Positions 49,514 through 57,946 of a stretch of DNA of 64,000 nt are shown here, in pieces. How positions within the stretch are numbered: position 1 is the first letter of the stretch; each line of letters begins with the position of its first letter. The DNA comes from Jatrophihabitans endophyticus (GTDB lineage: Bacteria > Actinomycetota > Actinomycetes > Mycobacteriales > Jatrophihabitantaceae), in assembly GCF_900129455.1 (NCBI RefSeq), contig NZ_FQVU01000004.1, positions 310,001 through 374,000 of the forward strand. Reading direction: 5' to 3'. Position numbers and translations under genes: made by a program. The notes below the pieces were generated by a model. That model did not search any database and was not told the DNA's origin. It was given only the letters and a program-made list of their open reading frames with translations.

Positions 49514-50698
49514 ATGAAGGCAGTGACCTGGCAGGGCAAGCGCGACGTGCAGGTGATCGACGTCCCGGACCCGGTCATCCAGGAGCCGACCGACGCCATC
49601 ATCAAGATCACGAGCACGAACATCTGCGGTTCCGACCTGCACCTGTACGAGACGCTGGGCACGTTCATGGATGCCGGCGACGTCCTGGGCCACGAGCCGA
49701 TGGGCATCGTCGAGGAGGTCGGTGCCGAGACCGGCGACCTGAAGGTCGGCGACCGGGTGGTCATCCCGTTCCAGATCTCGTGCGGCCACTGCTACATGTG
49801 CGACCAGACGCTCTACACGCAGTGCGAGACCACCCAGGTGCGCGATCAGGGGATGGGCGCGTCGCTGTTCGGCTTCTCCAAGCTGTACGGCCAGGTGCCG
49901 GGTGGTCAGGCGGAGTACCTGCGGGTGCCGCAGGCGCAGTTCACCCACATCAAGGTGCCGGCCGGCCCGGGGGACGAGCGGTACGTCTACCTCTCCGACG
50001 TGCTGCCGACCGCGTGGCAGTCGGTGCGTTACGCCGACGTGCCCGACGGCGGGTCGGTGACGGTGCTCGGGCTCGGCCCGATCGGGGACATGGCCGCGCG
50101 CATCGCGCAGCACGAGGGCAGGCGCGTGATCGCCGTCGACCTCGTCCCGGAGCGGCTCGCCCGCGCGAAGGACCGCGGCATCGAGACGATCGACCTGCGC
50201 GAGCACGAGAAGGATCTCGGCGACGCGATCCGCGATCTGACCGACGGCCGCGGCACCGACTCGGTCATCGACGCGGTCGGCATGGAGGCCCACGGCTCGC
50301 CGGTCGCGAAGGGGATCCTCAAGGCGGCGTCCGTGCTGCCCGACGCCCTCGCGGCGCCGGTGACCAAGGCAGCGGGCGTCGACCAGCTCGCCGCGGTCAA
50401 CTCCGCCATCGACATCGTGCGGCGCGGCGGCACCGTCTCGATCATCGGCGTCTACGCCGGCGCGGCCGATCCGTTCCCGCTGAACATCATGTTCGACAAG
50501 CAAATCCAGCTGCGCATGGGTCAGGCGAACGTCAAGAAGTGGGCGCCGGAGATCCTGGACAAGGTCCTGGGCGACGACGACCCGCTCGACGTGGAGTCGT
50601 TCGCGACGCATCGGCTGCCCCTCGCCGACGCCGCCCACGCGTACGACATCTTCCAGAAGAAGACCGACGGCGCGATCAAGGTCGTGCTGCAGCCCTAG
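49514..50698 (+). CDS. Zinc-dependent alcohol dehydrogenase, formaldehyde dehydrogenase-like MDR
   Basis: This 394-residue MDR enzyme has Cys38 (NICGSD), His60-Glu61 and a structural-zinc set Cys90, Cys93, Cys96 and Cys104. The Rossmann motif is GLGPIGD, followed by Asp in VDLVPERL. The inserted segments resemble the glutathione-independent formaldehyde dehydrogenase/threonine dehydrogenase-like branch common in actinobacteria. The ATG at 49514 follows GGGAGA. It is a single gene, divergent from the small-protein/hydrolase pair. Substrate unknown. Confidence 0.88.
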   Translation: MKAVTWQGKRDVQVIDVPDPVIQEPTDAIIKITSTNICGSDLHLYETLGTFMDAGDVLGHEPMGIVEEVGAETGDLKVGDRVVIPFQISCGHCYMCDQTLYTQCETTQVRDQGMGASLFGFSKLYGQVPGGQAEYLRVPQAQFTHIKVPAGPGDERYVYLSDVLPTAWQSVRYADVPDGGSVTVLGLGPIGDMAARIAQHEGRRVIAVDLVPERLARAKDRGIETIDLREHEKDLGDAIRDLTDGRGTDSVIDAVGMEAHGSPVAKGILKAASVLPDALAAPVTKAAGVDQLAAVNSAIDIVRRGGTVSIIGVYAGAADPFPLNIMFDKQIQLRMGQANVKKWAPEILDKVLGDDDPLDVESFATHRLPLADAAHAYDIFQKKTDGAIKVVLQP

Positions 50699-50709
50699 CG
50701 TCCGGCCGG

Positions 50710-50798
50710 CTGGCCCCATAGGGGCGCGGTCATCGCACCACCTGGCCCCATGCGGGCGCGGTCACGGAGTCGTCACGACCGCGCTGGCATGGGGCCAG
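50710..50798. repeat. Dispersed palindromic repeat: two direct copies and one inverted copy
   Basis: CTGGCCCCAT plus a GC-rich tail occurs at 50710-50732 and 50742-50764 (21 of 23 identical). An inverted copy at 50777-50798 pairs with the second over 22 bases with two mismatches and a 13-base loop. It lies between convergent stops and would terminate both genes. The same core recurs at 21190-21212. Confidence 0.7.
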
Positions 50799-50815
50799 CT
50801 TGCTGTCGGGTCAGG

Positions 50816-51325
50816 TCAGGCCGGGTCGCGGACGAGCCGCGGCGGGGCGTCGACGACGTCAGCGCCGTTGGCCAGCCCGACGACGGCTGCGTCGGCCCAG
50901 CGCACGAGGGCGGGGACGTCGATGCCGTACGGCGGCTCGGGCGCGCCGGCCGCGATGCGTTCGCGGCCGCGGGTCAGCAGGGCGACGGCGCCGGTCCGAT
51001 TGCCCCGGGCGGCGTGGGTCAGCCCGACCGCGAGCTGGGCCAGCCCCTGCCAGAGCTCGCGCTCCTCGGCCGGCGCCGCCTTCCACGCGCCCTCGAGCAC
51101 CTCGTGGGCGTGGAACGGCGCGCCCATGTCGAGCAGCCGCTGCGCCTCGACGAGGGCCCCGCGGGGTGGCCGGACGATCGTGTCGTCGGTGGTGGGCACG
51201 CCGGCCGACCCCCGGGGGAGCGGGCGACCCAACCCGTCGCGCGGCCGGGAGTTGCGCGCACGTCCCTGCTCGTCGCGGTCTCGTTCGGTCCCGGTGACTG
51301 TCCGTCGGGCGTCCTCCTCGGCCAT
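50816..51325 (-). CDS. DUF309 family protein
   Basis: This 169-residue protein has a C-terminal DUF309 domain (about 65-150) with the family's FHAHEVLEGAWKAAPAEER and LWQGLAQLAVGLTHAARGN segments. The N-terminal 45 residues are charged and probably disordered. ATG 51325 gives this form; an upstream ATG at 51379 would add 18 residues. DUF309 is an alpha-helical family of unknown function. It diverges from the diguanylate cyclase gene across 71 bases. Confidence 0.82.
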   Translation of the reverse strand: MAEEDARRTVTGTERDRDEQGRARNSRPRDGLGRPLPRGSAGVPTTDDTIVRPPRGALVEAQRLLDMGAPFHAHEVLEGAWKAAPAEERELWQGLAQLAVGLTHAARGNRTGAVALLTRGRERIAAGAPEPPYGIDVPALVRWADAAVVGLANGADVVDAPPRLVRDPA

Positions 51326-51396
51326 CCGACGATGGTGGCACCGATTCCGCCCGGATGTGGGCTCAACGATCGTGCGCACCGTCCGATGTAAGGGCC

Positions 51397-52470
51397 ATGG
51401 GTGGTAGTGCCGTGGGCGGGGACGCCTACGTGCCCCGCGACGTGGCGGTGGCGAAGCGACTGGTGGTCGTGCTGACGGCGGTGGCGACCGCCGTCTCGGT
51501 GCTGTTCGCCGTGCTCGTCCCGTCCTCGCAGAGCTTCGAGCTGACCCTGGTGTCGTTGGCCGGGCCGGTCCTCGTGCTCGGCCTGGCCACGGTGATCAGC
51601 GTGTCCCCCGAGCCGGCGGGGTGGGTGTGGCTCGCCTACCCCATGACCGCCACCGTCTCGATCGCCGTCAGCGACTTCGCGAGCGCGGACGCCTCGGTGA
51701 CCGGACAGCTGTTCTTCCTCTTCCCGATCCTGTTCGCGGGCTCCCAGCTGCGGCGCCGGCCCGCGGTCCTGCTGACCGTCGCCGCCTGTGCCTGCGAGGT
51801 GCTGGTCACCTTCAGCCTGCTGCCCGCCCGCAGTGCCGCGGTCGACGCCGGATACGTCTGCGCCAGCCTGGCCGCGACCGCCGGCATCCTCGCGTACGGC
51901 GCCGAGCGGGCCGACCGGCTCATCGAGCAGCTGCAGGAGCAGGCCGCCGTCGACTCGCTGACCGGGCTCTACACCCGCCGCATCCTCGACAGCGCGGCGG
52001 CGACGTCGCTGCACAGCGCCGGGAGCGACGGCGGCACGGCGTTGATCATCATCGACATCGACCGCTTCAAGCAGATCAACGACGAGCACGGCCACCTGGC
52101 CGGCGACATCGTGCTGCAGCGGATCGCCGACCTGCTGCGCGACAACAGCCGCCGCACCGATCTCGTCAGTCGCATGGGCGGCGACGAGCTCGCGGTACTG
52201 CTGCCCGGGTGCACGCTGCCCGATGCCGTCGAGCGGGCCGAGGAGCTGCTGCGCCGGGTCCGCGCGCTGCGCATCGATGTCGCGGCGGTGAGCATGTGCC
52301 GGACGGCGGACGGCTCGTCCCTGCGCGTCACCGCGTCGCTCGGGCTGGCGCACCTGCCCACCCACGCGACCGACGTGCACGACCTGTACCGGGCGGCCGA
52401 CCTGTCGCTCTACGCCGCCAAGCGCGGTGGGCGCGACCAGCTGGCCACCCCGCTGACCGCCCCGGTCTGA
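51397..52470 (+). CDS. Membrane-anchored GGDEF diguanylate cyclase
   Basis: This 357-residue protein has six or so N-terminal hydrophobic segments (about 20-168), a short coiled linker (RLIEQLQEQAAVDSLTGLYT) and a GGDEF domain. The active-site loop reads GGDEL (261-265), a conservative change from GGDEF. The inhibitory I-site RxxD (Arg252-Asp255) lies five residues before it, so it should make cyclic di-GMP with product control. ATG 51397 follows TAAGGG. The membrane part is not a named sensor domain. Confidence 0.88.
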   Translation: MGGSAVGGDAYVPRDVAVAKRLVVVLTAVATAVSVLFAVLVPSSQSFELTLVSLAGPVLVLGLATVISVSPEPAGWVWLAYPMTATVSIAVSDFASADASVTGQLFFLFPILFAGSQLRRRPAVLLTVAACACEVLVTFSLLPARSAAVDAGYVCASLAATAGILAYGAERADRLIEQLQEQAAVDSLTGLYTRRILDSAAATSLHSAGSDGGTALIIIDIDRFKQINDEHGHLAGDIVLQRIADLLRDNSRRTDLVSRMGGDELAVLLPGCTLPDAVERAEELLRRVRALRIDVAAVSMCRTADGSSLRVTASLGLAHLPTHATDVHDLYRAADLSLYAAKRGGRDQLATPLTAPV

Positions 52471-52557
52471 GCCGAGCGACGCGGATCGCGCACCGCCCCA
52501 TTGTCGCTACGTTCGATAGGAAAGCTAGAGTTATCGGACCGACTCCGGGAAGGTCCG

Positions 52558-53436
52558 ATGAGCAGCATGCCGCGTTACGCCGACCCCGCGGACGTCACGC
52601 GGTACGGCGAGTACCGGGTCGTGCGCGACGACCGGCCGCTGTACCGCTTCGCCGAGCGGGTCAGTGCCGACGGACGGACCGGGTTCCGCGCCGAGCCCGG
52701 TCGGTACCACGTCTACGCGGGCTGGTTCTGCCCGTGGTCGCAGCGGGTGACGATCGAGCTCGCCCTCAACGGGCTGACCGACGTGGTGTCGGTGTCCTAC
52801 GTCGACGGGGAGCGGGACGGTCGGGGCTGGGCGTTCCGGGAACGGCACGGCCCCGACTCGGTCAACGACTTCGCCCTGCTGCGCGAGGCCTACGACGCGA
52901 CCGAGCCGGGTTTCGACGGCCACGTCTCGGTTCCGACGCTGTGGGACCGCGCGACCGGTCGGGTGGTGAGCAACGACTACCGCACGATCGGGCTCGACCT
53001 CGCGACCGAGTTCGCCGCGCACGGCACGCCCGCCGACACCTACCCCGTCGCGCTGCGCGAGCGCATCGACCGCCTGGACGCGTGGCTCGGCCCCGCGGTC
53101 AACCACGGCGTCACGGCGGCGGCGACCGACCTGCCCGCCCGGGCCGAGCTGCTCGACGCGTTCGAGGGTCTCGACGACCTGCTCGGCCGGCAGCGCTACC
53201 TGACCGGGGACACCGTCACCGAGGCCGACGTCCGCCTCTGGGTGACGCTCGTGCGCTTCGACGCGCAGCACAACGCCGGTGGCGACATCCTGCCCGAGGG
53301 GCTGCCGACCTTCCCCGAGCTGTGGGACTACGCGCGCGACCTCTACCGGCAGCCGGCCTTCGCCGCCACCACCGACTTCGCCGCCTTCGCGGCGCCGGGG
53401 GCACGCTCGTTCGACTGGAGTGCACCCGAGCGCTGA
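52558..53436 (+). CDS. Xi-class GST-like reductase (glutathionyl/mycothionyl-hydroquinone reductase family)
   Basis: This 292-residue thioredoxin-fold enzyme of the Xi GST class has the catalytic motif FCPWSQR (Cys58), VPTLWDR with a cis-Pro and SNDYRTI. Members reduce S-conjugated hydroquinones. Actinobacteria use mycothiol instead of glutathione, so the thiol partner is probably mycothiol (inference). ATG 52558 follows GGGAAGG. It is a single gene; AT-rich bases at 52516-52534 (GATAGGAAAGCTAGAGTTAT) may hold its promoter. Confidence 0.87.
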   Translation: MSSMPRYADPADVTRYGEYRVVRDDRPLYRFAERVSADGRTGFRAEPGRYHVYAGWFCPWSQRVTIELALNGLTDVVSVSYVDGERDGRGWAFRERHGPDSVNDFALLREAYDATEPGFDGHVSVPTLWDRATGRVVSNDYRTIGLDLATEFAAHGTPADTYPVALRERIDRLDAWLGPAVNHGVTAAATDLPARAELLDAFEGLDDLLGRQRYLTGDTVTEADVRLWVTLVRFDAQHNAGGDILPEGLPTFPELWDYARDLYRQPAFAATTDFAAFAAPGARSFDWSAPER

Positions 53437-53540
53437 CCGCTCGCGGTCCGGTATAGCGCACATGTGCGCAAAGTTGCGCCGTCCGGCCGACGGTGACGTT
53501 TGGTGATCGTCCCGGACATGGTTTACAGTGCGGCCTGACA

Positions 53541-53562
53541 AAGGTTAGCCTTGCCTAACTTA
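53541..53562. promoter_or_regulatory. IdeR/DtxR-type iron box
   Basis: AGGTTAGCCTTGCCTAACTT (within 53541-53562) is an interrupted palindrome close to the IdeR/DtxR consensus TTAGGTTAGSCTAACCTAA. It lies 86 bases upstream of hmuT. It predicts repression of the haem uptake operon when iron is sufficient. Confidence 0.75.
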
Positions 53563-53647
53563 GCCGGATCGGAGCCCCTCCCACGGGTTCCGCGCCGCGC
53601 TTCGGCGCGCCCGGCGGACGGCACGGCGAGTACGACGGGGGTGGCCG

Positions 53648-54766
53648 GTGCAGGTCTGGCGAGCACGGCAGCGCGCCGCGCGCCTCGTCGTCGTGGCCAC
53701 GGCCGCCGTCGTGGCGCTGGCCGCGGCCGGGTGCGACGGTGCCGCGGCACCCGGCTCGTCGACCGGCGACCCGCGGGTGACCGAGCGCGCGCAACCGCTG
53801 TCCGCCCTCACCGCCGCGCCCGACGCGCGCGCGTTGACCGGGCCGACCACCGCGACGGTGGCCGACGCCGACATCGTGCCGATCACCCGCACGCCCCACC
53901 CCGTCCTCCCCGCGACGGTGACCGACGTGCAGGGCACCCGGGTAGCCGTGCGCAGCGCCGCGCGCATCCTCGCCCTGGACCTCTACGGCAGCCTCGCCGC
54001 CACCGTCGCCGGGCTCGGGCTCGGTGATCGGCTCGTCGGCCGGGACGTGTCGACCGGGTTCCCGAGCGCTCGTGCGCTCCCGGTGGTGACCACGAACGGC
54101 CATCAACTCAACGCCGAGGCGATCCTGGCGCTGCACCCGAGCGTGCTCATCACCGACACCACGCTCGGCCCGTGGGACGCCGTCCTGCAGGTCCGCGACG
54201 CCGGCATCCCCGTGGTCGTCGTCAGCGCGCAGCGCACGCTGGGCACCGTCGGCACGCTGGTCGGCGAGGTGGCCGCGGCGCTCGGCGTCCGGGCGGAGGG
54301 CCGGACGTTGACCTCGCGGCTGCACGGCGAGATCGCCCGCACCGAACAGCAGATCCGGCGGATCACGCCCCGCGACCCGGCGCGCCGTCCGCGCATCGTC
54401 TTCCTGTACGCCCGCGGGCAGAGCGGGGTCTACTACCTGTTCGGCAAGGGCTCGGGGGCGGACTCGCTCATCACGGCGATCGGCGGGATCGACGTCGCCA
54501 GCGAGAACGGCGTGCGCGGCTTCACCCCGCTCAACGCCGAGGCGCTCGCCAAGGCCAAGCCCGACGTGATCCTGATGATGACCAAGGGGCTCGAGTCGGT
54601 CGGCGGCGTCAGCGGCGCGCTGCAGCTGCCCGGTGTCGCGCAGAGCCCGGCCGGGCTGCACCGACGCATCGTCGACGCGAGCGACTACGAGGTCCTGTCC
54701 TTCGGCCCGCTGACGGCCCAGGTGCTCGCGGCGTTGGCGCGTGCCGTCTACGCGCCCGGCTCGTGA
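53648..54766 (+). CDS. hmuT: Haem ABC transporter substrate-binding lipoprotein HmuT
   Basis: This 372-residue lipoprotein has a signal peptide and lipobox Cys29 (LAAAGC). A Pro/Thr/Ala-rich linker leads to the two-lobed periplasmic-binding fold of the haem/siderophore type (about 90-365), with RILALDLYGSLAATVAGLGLGDRLVGRD and PDVILMMTKGLESVGG. HmuT takes haem from HtaA-type surface proteins and delivers it to HmuU. The GTG start opens the operon behind the iron box. Confidence 0.9.
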   Translation: MQVWRARQRAARLVVVATAAVVALAAAGCDGAAAPGSSTGDPRVTERAQPLSALTAAPDARALTGPTTATVADADIVPITRTPHPVLPATVTDVQGTRVAVRSAARILALDLYGSLAATVAGLGLGDRLVGRDVSTGFPSARALPVVTTNGHQLNAEAILALHPSVLITDTTLGPWDAVLQVRDAGIPVVVVSAQRTLGTVGTLVGEVAAALGVRAEGRTLTSRLHGEIARTEQQIRRITPRDPARRPRIVFLYARGQSGVYYLFGKGSGADSLITAIGGIDVASENGVRGFTPLNAEALAKAKPDVILMMTKGLESVGGVSGALQLPGVAQSPAGLHRRIVDASDYEVLSFGPLTAQVLAALARAVYAPGS

Positions 54767-54782
54767 CCAGGGACCGGCGGCC

Positions 54783-55907
54783 GTGACCACCCTGACCCGG
54801 GCCGGCAGGGACACCGCACCCGCACCCACACCCGCGACCGCTCCGGGCCGGCCCCGCGTGCGGGGCCTGCGCAGCCGGGTCGCGGTGCTGTTCCTCGTCC
54901 TGACCGCGGGCATCGTGACGGTGGCGCTGATCTCGGCGGCGCACGGCCAGTACGGCATCGGGCTGTCCGACGTCGCCGCCTCGATCGCGCACAAGTGGTC
55001 GGGGCCGCTGCACCTCGGCCATCCCGTCCACGACCGCTTCGCCGAGGCGACGCTGTGGCAGGTCCGCATGCCGCGGGTGATCATGTCGCTGCTCGTCGGC
55101 GCGGTGCTCGCCACCGCCGGCGCGGTCATGCAGGGCATCTTCGGCAATCCGCTCGCCGAGCCCGCGGTCGTCGGGGTGTCCTCGGGGGCAGCCGTCGGCG
55201 CGGCGATCGTGATCGTGGCCGGCATCGGCGTCCTCGGCCAGTTCACCGTGCCCGCCGCGGCCTTCGTCGGCGGCCTGGTCACGGTGCTCACGGTGTACGT
55301 CCTCTCCCGGTCGAACGGCCGCAGCGAGGTCGTCACGCTCGTCCTCACCGGGATCGCCGTGAACGCGGTGACCGGTGCGGGGCTCGCCTTCTGCCTGTTC
55401 TTCGGGTCGCAGACCGCGCGCGACCAGATCGTCTTCTGGCAGCTGGGCAGCCTGAACGGCAGCCGGTGGAGCTACGTCGCCATCGTGGCGCCGATGGCGG
55501 CGGTCGGCCTGGTCGGCGCCATGGTGCTGGCCCGCCGCCTCGACCTGCTCGCCCTCGGCGACCGCGCCGCGCGGCACCTCGGCGTGCACGTGGAGCGGTT
55601 GCGCCTGGTCAGCATCGTCCTGGTGACGTTCATGGTCGCCGCGGCCGTCGCCTTCAGCGGCATCATCGGCTTCGTCGGCCTCGTCGTGCCGCACCTCATC
55701 CGCATGGCGGTCGGGCCGGGGCACCGGGTGCTCGTCCCGGCCAGCCTGCTGGCCGGCGGCCTGCTGCTCGCCTGCGCCGACCTCGTCGCCCGGACGGCCA
55801 TCCACTACGCCGACCTGCCGATCGGCATGCTGACCGCCCTGGTCGGCGGGCCGTTCTTCTTCTGGCTGCTGCGCCGCACCCGCTCCCGCGCGGGCGGGTG
55901 GGCATGA
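54783..55907 (+). CDS. hmuU: Haem ABC transporter permease HmuU (FecCD family)
   Basis: This 374-residue permease has about ten hydrophobic segments. FecCD signatures MPRVIMSLLVGAVLATAGAVMQ, NPLAEPAVVGVSSGAAVGA and FSGIIGFVGLVVPHLIRM are present, the last carrying the ATPase-docking loop. The GTG at 54783 lies 17 bases after hmuT. It forms the haem channel with the ATPase whose gene overlaps its stop by four bases. Confidence 0.93.
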   Translation: MTTLTRAGRDTAPAPTPATAPGRPRVRGLRSRVAVLFLVLTAGIVTVALISAAHGQYGIGLSDVAASIAHKWSGPLHLGHPVHDRFAEATLWQVRMPRVIMSLLVGAVLATAGAVMQGIFGNPLAEPAVVGVSSGAAVGAAIVIVAGIGVLGQFTVPAAAFVGGLVTVLTVYVLSRSNGRSEVVTLVLTGIAVNAVTGAGLAFCLFFGSQTARDQIVFWQLGSLNGSRWSYVAIVAPMAAVGLVGAMVLARRLDLLALGDRAARHLGVHVERLRLVSIVLVTFMVAAAVAFSGIIGFVGLVVPHLIRMAVGPGHRVLVPASLLAGGLLLACADLVARTAIHYADLPIGMLTALVGGPFFFWLLRRTRSRAGGWA

Positions 55908-56890
55908 GCGCCGTGAGCAGTGCGGTGACCACCGCAGTCGGCGGTGCGGTCGACGCCGTGCGCCGCCTGGTGCGGGTCGACGCGACCGTGCCGCCGGTGC
56001 CGCGACCGGGCGAGACCGCGATGTCCGCGCGTGGACTGGGACTGCGCATCGGCGGCAGTTGGCTGCTGCGCGACGTCGACCTCGACCTGGTCGCCGGCGA
56101 GGTGCTCGTCGTCGTGGGGCCGAACGGCGCCGGGAAGTCGACCCTGCTCGCGCTGCTGGCCGGCGACCAGAGCCCGACGGCGGGCACGGTGACGCTGGGC
56201 GACGCGCCGGCCCGCGGCACCCACCCGACCTGGCTCGCGCGCCGTCGCGCGGTGCTGACCCAGCGCCCGGAGCTCGCGTTCCCCTTCACCGCGGCCACCG
56301 TCGTGGGCATGGGACGGGCGCCGTGGGCGGGCACCGACGCCGAGGACGAGGACGCCGAGGCCGTCGCCGAGGCCCTCGCGACGGCCGACGTCGAGCAGTT
56401 CGCGCAGCGCCGCTACCCGACGCTGTCCGGGGGCGAGCAGGCCCGCGTCTCGTTCGCGCGCGTCGTCGCCCAGCGCACCGGCGTGCTGCTGCTCGACGAG
56501 CCGACCGCCGCGCTCGACCTGCTGCACCAGGAACAGCTCATGGCGAGCGCGCGGCGCCACGCCGAGGGCGGGCGGGCCGTCCTCGTCGTCCTGCACGACC
56601 TGCAGCTCGCGGCGGCCTACGCCGACCGGATCGCCGTGCTCGCCGGCGGTGCGCTGCTGGCCGTGGGGACGCCCGCGCAGGTGCTCGACCAGGACCTGCT
56701 CGAGGGCGCCTACGGCCTGCCTATCGAGGTCCTCACCCACCCCGTCACCGGCGGCATCGTCGTCGGGCCCCGCCGGGCGGCGGTGTCCGCCGGTCCCGAG
56801 CCCGACCCTGTCGGTACCGGGCCCGCCGCCGAGTCCGTCGTCGAGTCCGCCGCCGAGTCCGTCGTCGAGTCCAGGAGGACGACCGTATGA
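55904..56890 (+). CDS. hmuV: Haem ABC transporter ATP-binding protein HmuV
   Basis: This 328-residue ATPase has Walker A GPNGAGKST (72-80), signature LSGGEQ and Walker B VLLLDEPTAALDL. It is longer than the typical 260-270 residues through a 40-residue N-terminal extension and a repetitive acidic tail (ESVVES/ESAAES). An internal ATG at codon 40 would remove the first. The ATGA overlap with hmuU favours 55904. Its own ATGA overlaps the next gene. Confidence 0.9.
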   Translation: MSAVSSAVTTAVGGAVDAVRRLVRVDATVPPVPRPGETAMSARGLGLRIGGSWLLRDVDLDLVAGEVLVVVGPNGAGKSTLLALLAGDQSPTAGTVTLGDAPARGTHPTWLARRRAVLTQRPELAFPFTAATVVGMGRAPWAGTDAEDEDAEAVAEALATADVEQFAQRRYPTLSGGEQARVSFARVVAQRTGVLLLDEPTAALDLLHQEQLMASARRHAEGGRAVLVVLHDLQLAAAYADRIAVLAGGALLAVGTPAQVLDQDLLEGAYGLPIEVLTHPVTGGIVVGPRRAAVSAGPEPDPVGTGPAAESVVESAAESVVESRRTTV

Positions 56891-57801
56891 CCCGCACCCG
56901 CACGTCCCGCCGCCGCGGTGTCGCCGCCGCGGCCCTGCTCGTCGCCCCCCTGCTCGCGGTGTCGGCCGGCGGGCTGGCACCCGCCCCGGCCGGCGCGGCC
57001 CCGGCGGCGCAGGTCTCCGTCGCCCCCGGGACCGCCGACCCGGACTACGCCACGACGCTGCACCTGCGCGGCACCCACTTCCAGTCGGTCAAGAACGGCT
57101 TCGGCGGGGTCTACGTGTTCTTCGGCGTCGTGCGGGGGACGTGGCGGCCGAGCCAGGGCGGCGTGAGCGGCACCAACTACGTCTACGTCCAGGACACCGA
57201 GCAGAAGGACAACCACGGCTACCAGCGCTTCGTCGCCTTCCCCGGCGACCCGACGGCCTACGCCGCCAACGGCGGCACCGTCTCGGCCAAGGGGCGCTGG
57301 AGCACCGACCTCGTCGTCCCGTCGGCGACGTTCCCCGCGCGCGGCCGCAGCGGCGGCGTCAGCACGATCGACTGCCGGCGCGAGCAGTGCGGCATCATCA
57401 CGATCGGCGCCCACGGCGTCGTGAACCCTCGCAACGAGACGTTCACGCCGGTCACCTTCGCCGCGCCGGCCGCGGCGACGTCCGCCGCGCCCCGACGGAC
57501 CCACTCCGCGGCCGCCGCACCGCGCACCACGTCCCGGCCACGCACCTCGGCGGCGCGACGCACCACGGCGACCACCAGCGCGGTCGCGACCACGAGCGCG
57601 GCCGCGACCGTCACGACCCCGGCGCCGCGGACCTCGCCGACCGTCGCCGGCCTCTCGGAATCGCCGGCCGCGGCGAGCACCGAGGAGACCGGCGGTGGCA
57701 ACGCCGGGCTCGTCGTCGGCCTCGTGGCCGCGGGGGCGCTGCTCGTCGCCGTCCCCACCGGCCTGCTGCTGCGCCGCCGTCGCACCGGCACCGCCGACTG
57801 A
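56887..57801 (+). CDS. Uncharacterised cell-surface protein of the haem operon
   Basis: This 304-residue exported protein has a signal peptide (about 1-38, ending near AGAAPA). A compact extracellular domain (about 40-195) is rich in aromatic residues (GGVYVFFGVVRGTW, TNYVYVQDTEQKDNHGYQRFV) and holds one Cys pair (DCRREQC). A Thr/Ala/Arg-rich stalk of about 70 residues is followed by a transmembrane helix (about 273-293) with an Arg-rich cytoplasmic end. It is not an HtaA or NEAT domain that I recognise. Coupling to hmuV and htaA suggests a membrane-tethered haem carrier or receptor. No sortase motif is seen. Confidence 0.75.
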   Translation: MTRTRTSRRRGVAAAALLVAPLLAVSAGGLAPAPAGAAPAAQVSVAPGTADPDYATTLHLRGTHFQSVKNGFGGVYVFFGVVRGTWRPSQGGVSGTNYVYVQDTEQKDNHGYQRFVAFPGDPTAYAANGGTVSAKGRWSTDLVVPSATFPARGRSGGVSTIDCRREQCGIITIGAHGVVNPRNETFTPVTFAAPAAATSAAPRRTHSAAAAPRTTSRPRTSAARRTTATTSAVATTSAAATVTTPAPRTSPTVAGLSESPAAASTEETGGGNAGLVVGLVAAGALLVAVPTGLLLRRRRTGTAD

Positions 57802-57821
57802 CCGTCCCACCCACCGACCCG

Positions 57822-57900
57822 CCCCACCCACGACCTGCCCCACCCACGACCTGCCCCACCCACGACCTGCCCCACCCAGACCTGCCCCACCCACGACCTG
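57822..57900 (+). repeat. Five-copy 16-base minisatellite between haem operon genes
   Basis: CCCCACCCACGACCTG is repeated head to tail at 57822, 57838, 57854, 57870 (one base deleted) and 57885. It fills most of the 145-base gap between the surface-protein gene and htaA. It is outside any plausible coding frame and is prone to slippage. Confidence 0.85.
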
Positions 57901-57946
57901 CCCAGCCCTGAACCACCCGGCCCAGCCCGAGATCGGAGCACCACCG

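Noticed and set aside
57822-57900. CRISPR-like repeats
   Set aside because: The units are 16 bases, directly adjacent with no spacers, so this is a minisatellite and not an array.
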